Positions 4,711 to 5,836 of a stretch of 5,836 nt of DNA are shown one piece after another. The number at the start of each line of letters is the position of its first letter. The first letter of the stretch is position 1. Origin of the DNA: Capsulimonas sp. (GTDB lineage Bacteria > Armatimonadota > Armatimonadia > Armatimonadales > Capsulimonadaceae). The position numbers were made by a program, and so were the translations under genes. The notes under the pieces are model-generated. The model ran no database searches. It was given only the letters and a program-made list of their open reading frames with translations, and had not been told where the DNA came from. The stretch covers positions 1 through 5,836 of the forward strand of contig JAOQAA010000066.1 of NCBI GenBank assembly GCA_025963815.1, given 5' to 3'.

Positions 4711-5836
4711 ATGTACCTTAAAGAAATCTTATTGCAGAATGTTGGACCTCTGAAACTACTCGATGTCGAACCTTCGTTTAATCCTGACGGTAATCCTAAG
4801 CCCTTGATAATTGTTGGACAGAATGGAACAGGAAAAACAATAGTACTGTCTTATATTGTTGATGCTTTGATGGAGTTCTCTAAAACTGCGTTTGTTGATA
4901 TGGTATTGCCTGGCCCTGGTGTTCAAACGCCATATTTCAAGGTCACAGGAAGTACTATGCAAAGAAGTGACTCGGGGTGCAGTATCGGGCTACTTCGTTT
5001 CGGCTCAAATGAGAAAAATGCTTATTATGTAGATAAGACAGGAAATCTGTCTGCCGAAGAGTTCAAAGTATTTCTTGAAGGGCGATTCTCCCCTGTTACA
5101 AGCTGGCCTGTTGATAAAATTCATAAAAATATTCATGCTGATAAAGAATTGATTGAGAGTGTTTTTAACAACAGTGCAATCTGTTACTTTCCTGCCTCTA
5201 GGCATGAGCATCCGCACTGGTTAAATCAAGATAGCATAACAAATATTTCTATCTACTCTTCGTTGAAACCAAAATATCAAGGTCAGCTTAAGAAGCCATT
5301 GGTTGTTGAAAGTAGTGTTAACGAAAATAAACAATGGCTCCTAGACATCATTCTGGATTCAAGAGTTGATGTCATTAGAAATCCTGATGGATCATACTCT
5401 GCACCTGGAATGTTCGCATCACATACTGAGAACACTCAAAGCTTAAATAATATTAATCGGCTATTGACAAGCGTTCTAGGTAACAATCGAGCTTGGTTGA
5501 CGGTTGGTCCTCGTAATTCAGGCTTATATCGTTTATGTATATCACAAGAGAATGGCATTGTACTGCCATCATTAGATCATTTATCTTCGGGTCAATCGAT
5601 ACTTTTTAATCTATTTGTTACTATTATTCGATATGCGGAGCGAAACAATTTATCGAAAAGCTGGTCGTTAAATGAGATTGAGGGGATAGTTATAGTTGAT
5701 GAAATTGATGCTCATTTGCACTCGGACTTACAGTATCAAGTTTTGCCAATGCTAATCAAGTTATTCCCTAAAGTGCAATTCATAATGACTTCGCATGCCC
5801 CATTGTTTTTACTAGGAATGGAGCGAGAATTTGGTA
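4711..5836 (+). CDS. AAA/ABC-type ATPase (SMC/OLD-like), 3' part cut by the right edge; candidate defence gene
   Basis: The frame is open for 375 codons from ATG 4711 to the right edge. The start is fixed by an in-frame TAG at 4699-4701 and by AGGAAG about 5 nt upstream. Residues 1-31 form the first strand pair typical of these ATPases (MYLKEILLQNVGPLKLLDV). Walker A is G36-Q-N-G-T-G-K-T43. An ABC-like signature L-S-S-G-Q-S is at 291-296. Walker B is I-V-I-V-D330-E331, followed by the D-loop I-D-A-H-L-H (332-337), and the H-loop is T-S-H362-A-P. The whole ATP-binding head is therefore intact, with about 250 residues inserted between Walker A and the signature, and only the C-terminus is missing. 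This is the AAA_15/AAA_21 class (as in COG3950, PtuA, AriA and OLD relatives), many members of which act in anti-phage systems beside a nuclease or other effector. Its role here is inference. Codon use (ata, aga, tta) and low GC contrast strongly with neighbouring genes and indicate transfer. Confidence 0.88.
   Translation, partial: MYLKEILLQNVGPLKLLDVEPSFNPDGNPKPLIIVGQNGTGKTIVLSYIVDALMEFSKTAFVDMVLPGPGVQTPYFKVTGSTMQRSDSGCSIGLLRFGSNEKNAYYVDKTGNLSAEEFKVFLEGRFSPVTSWPVDKIHKNIHADKELIESVFNNSAICYFPASRHEHPHWLNQDSITNISIYSSLKPKYQGQLKKPLVVESSVNENKQWLLDIILDSRVDVIRNPDGSYSAPGMFASHTENTQSLNNINRLLTSVLGNNRAWLTVGPRNSGLYRLCISQENGIVLPSLDHLSSGQSILFNLFVTIIRYAERNNLSKSWSLNEIEGIVIVDEIDAHLHSDLQYQVLPMLIKLFPKVQFIMTSHAPLFLLGMEREFG

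Overview
The window looks like a chromosomal piece of a GC-rich, diderm, environmental bacterium, most probably Armatimonadota (Capsulimonas-like), with Planctomycetota-type lineages as the alternative. The main clue is a prepilin-type secreted protein with the '[20 protein letters not shown]' N-terminal pattern and a C-terminal H-x9-DG motif, a family greatly expanded in those phyla. It is followed by a tiny lipoprotein and a secreted YncE-like beta-propeller protein. This assignment rests on recognised sequence style, not on a database search.

Layout. Bases 1-1882 hold three genes on the minus strand, read right to left: the prepilin-like protein (1031-1882), a 66-aa lipoprotein (792-992) and the YncE-type propeller protein (starts at 725 and runs off the left edge). 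All three products appear to be exported. Bases 1883-2166 are an AT-rich divergent control region. It contains four 7-bp motifs repeated at exactly 11-bp intervals next to a good -10 box for the prepilin gene, and a 27-bp inverted repeat upstream of osmC. On the plus strand follow osmC (2167-2592, thiol peroxidase), a strong intrinsic terminator (2612-2652), an unrecognised 114-aa acidic protein (2669-3013) whose ribosome binding site lies immediately behind that terminator, and a PAS-GAF-ATPase sensor protein (3198-4628) that has an RsbW-like kinase domain but no phospho-acceptor histidine domain.

At about 4630 base composition changes abruptly. Hand-counted rows fall from about 68-72% GC to 33-45%, and a gene of foreign character begins at 4711: an ABC/SMC-type AAA ATPase that runs off the right edge after 375 codons. 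It has Walker A, an SSGQ signature, Walker B (VDEIDAHLH) and an H-loop (TSHAP). Such stand-alone ATPases are frequent in anti-phage defence modules, but its partner gene, if any, is outside the window.

How the genes work together. The minus-strand cluster is probably one cell-envelope/secretion unit. osmC, the 114-aa gene and the sensor are co-directional but probably form at least two transcription units. The ATPase looks like the first gene of an acquired module. No RNA genes, CRISPR arrays or transposases were seen.
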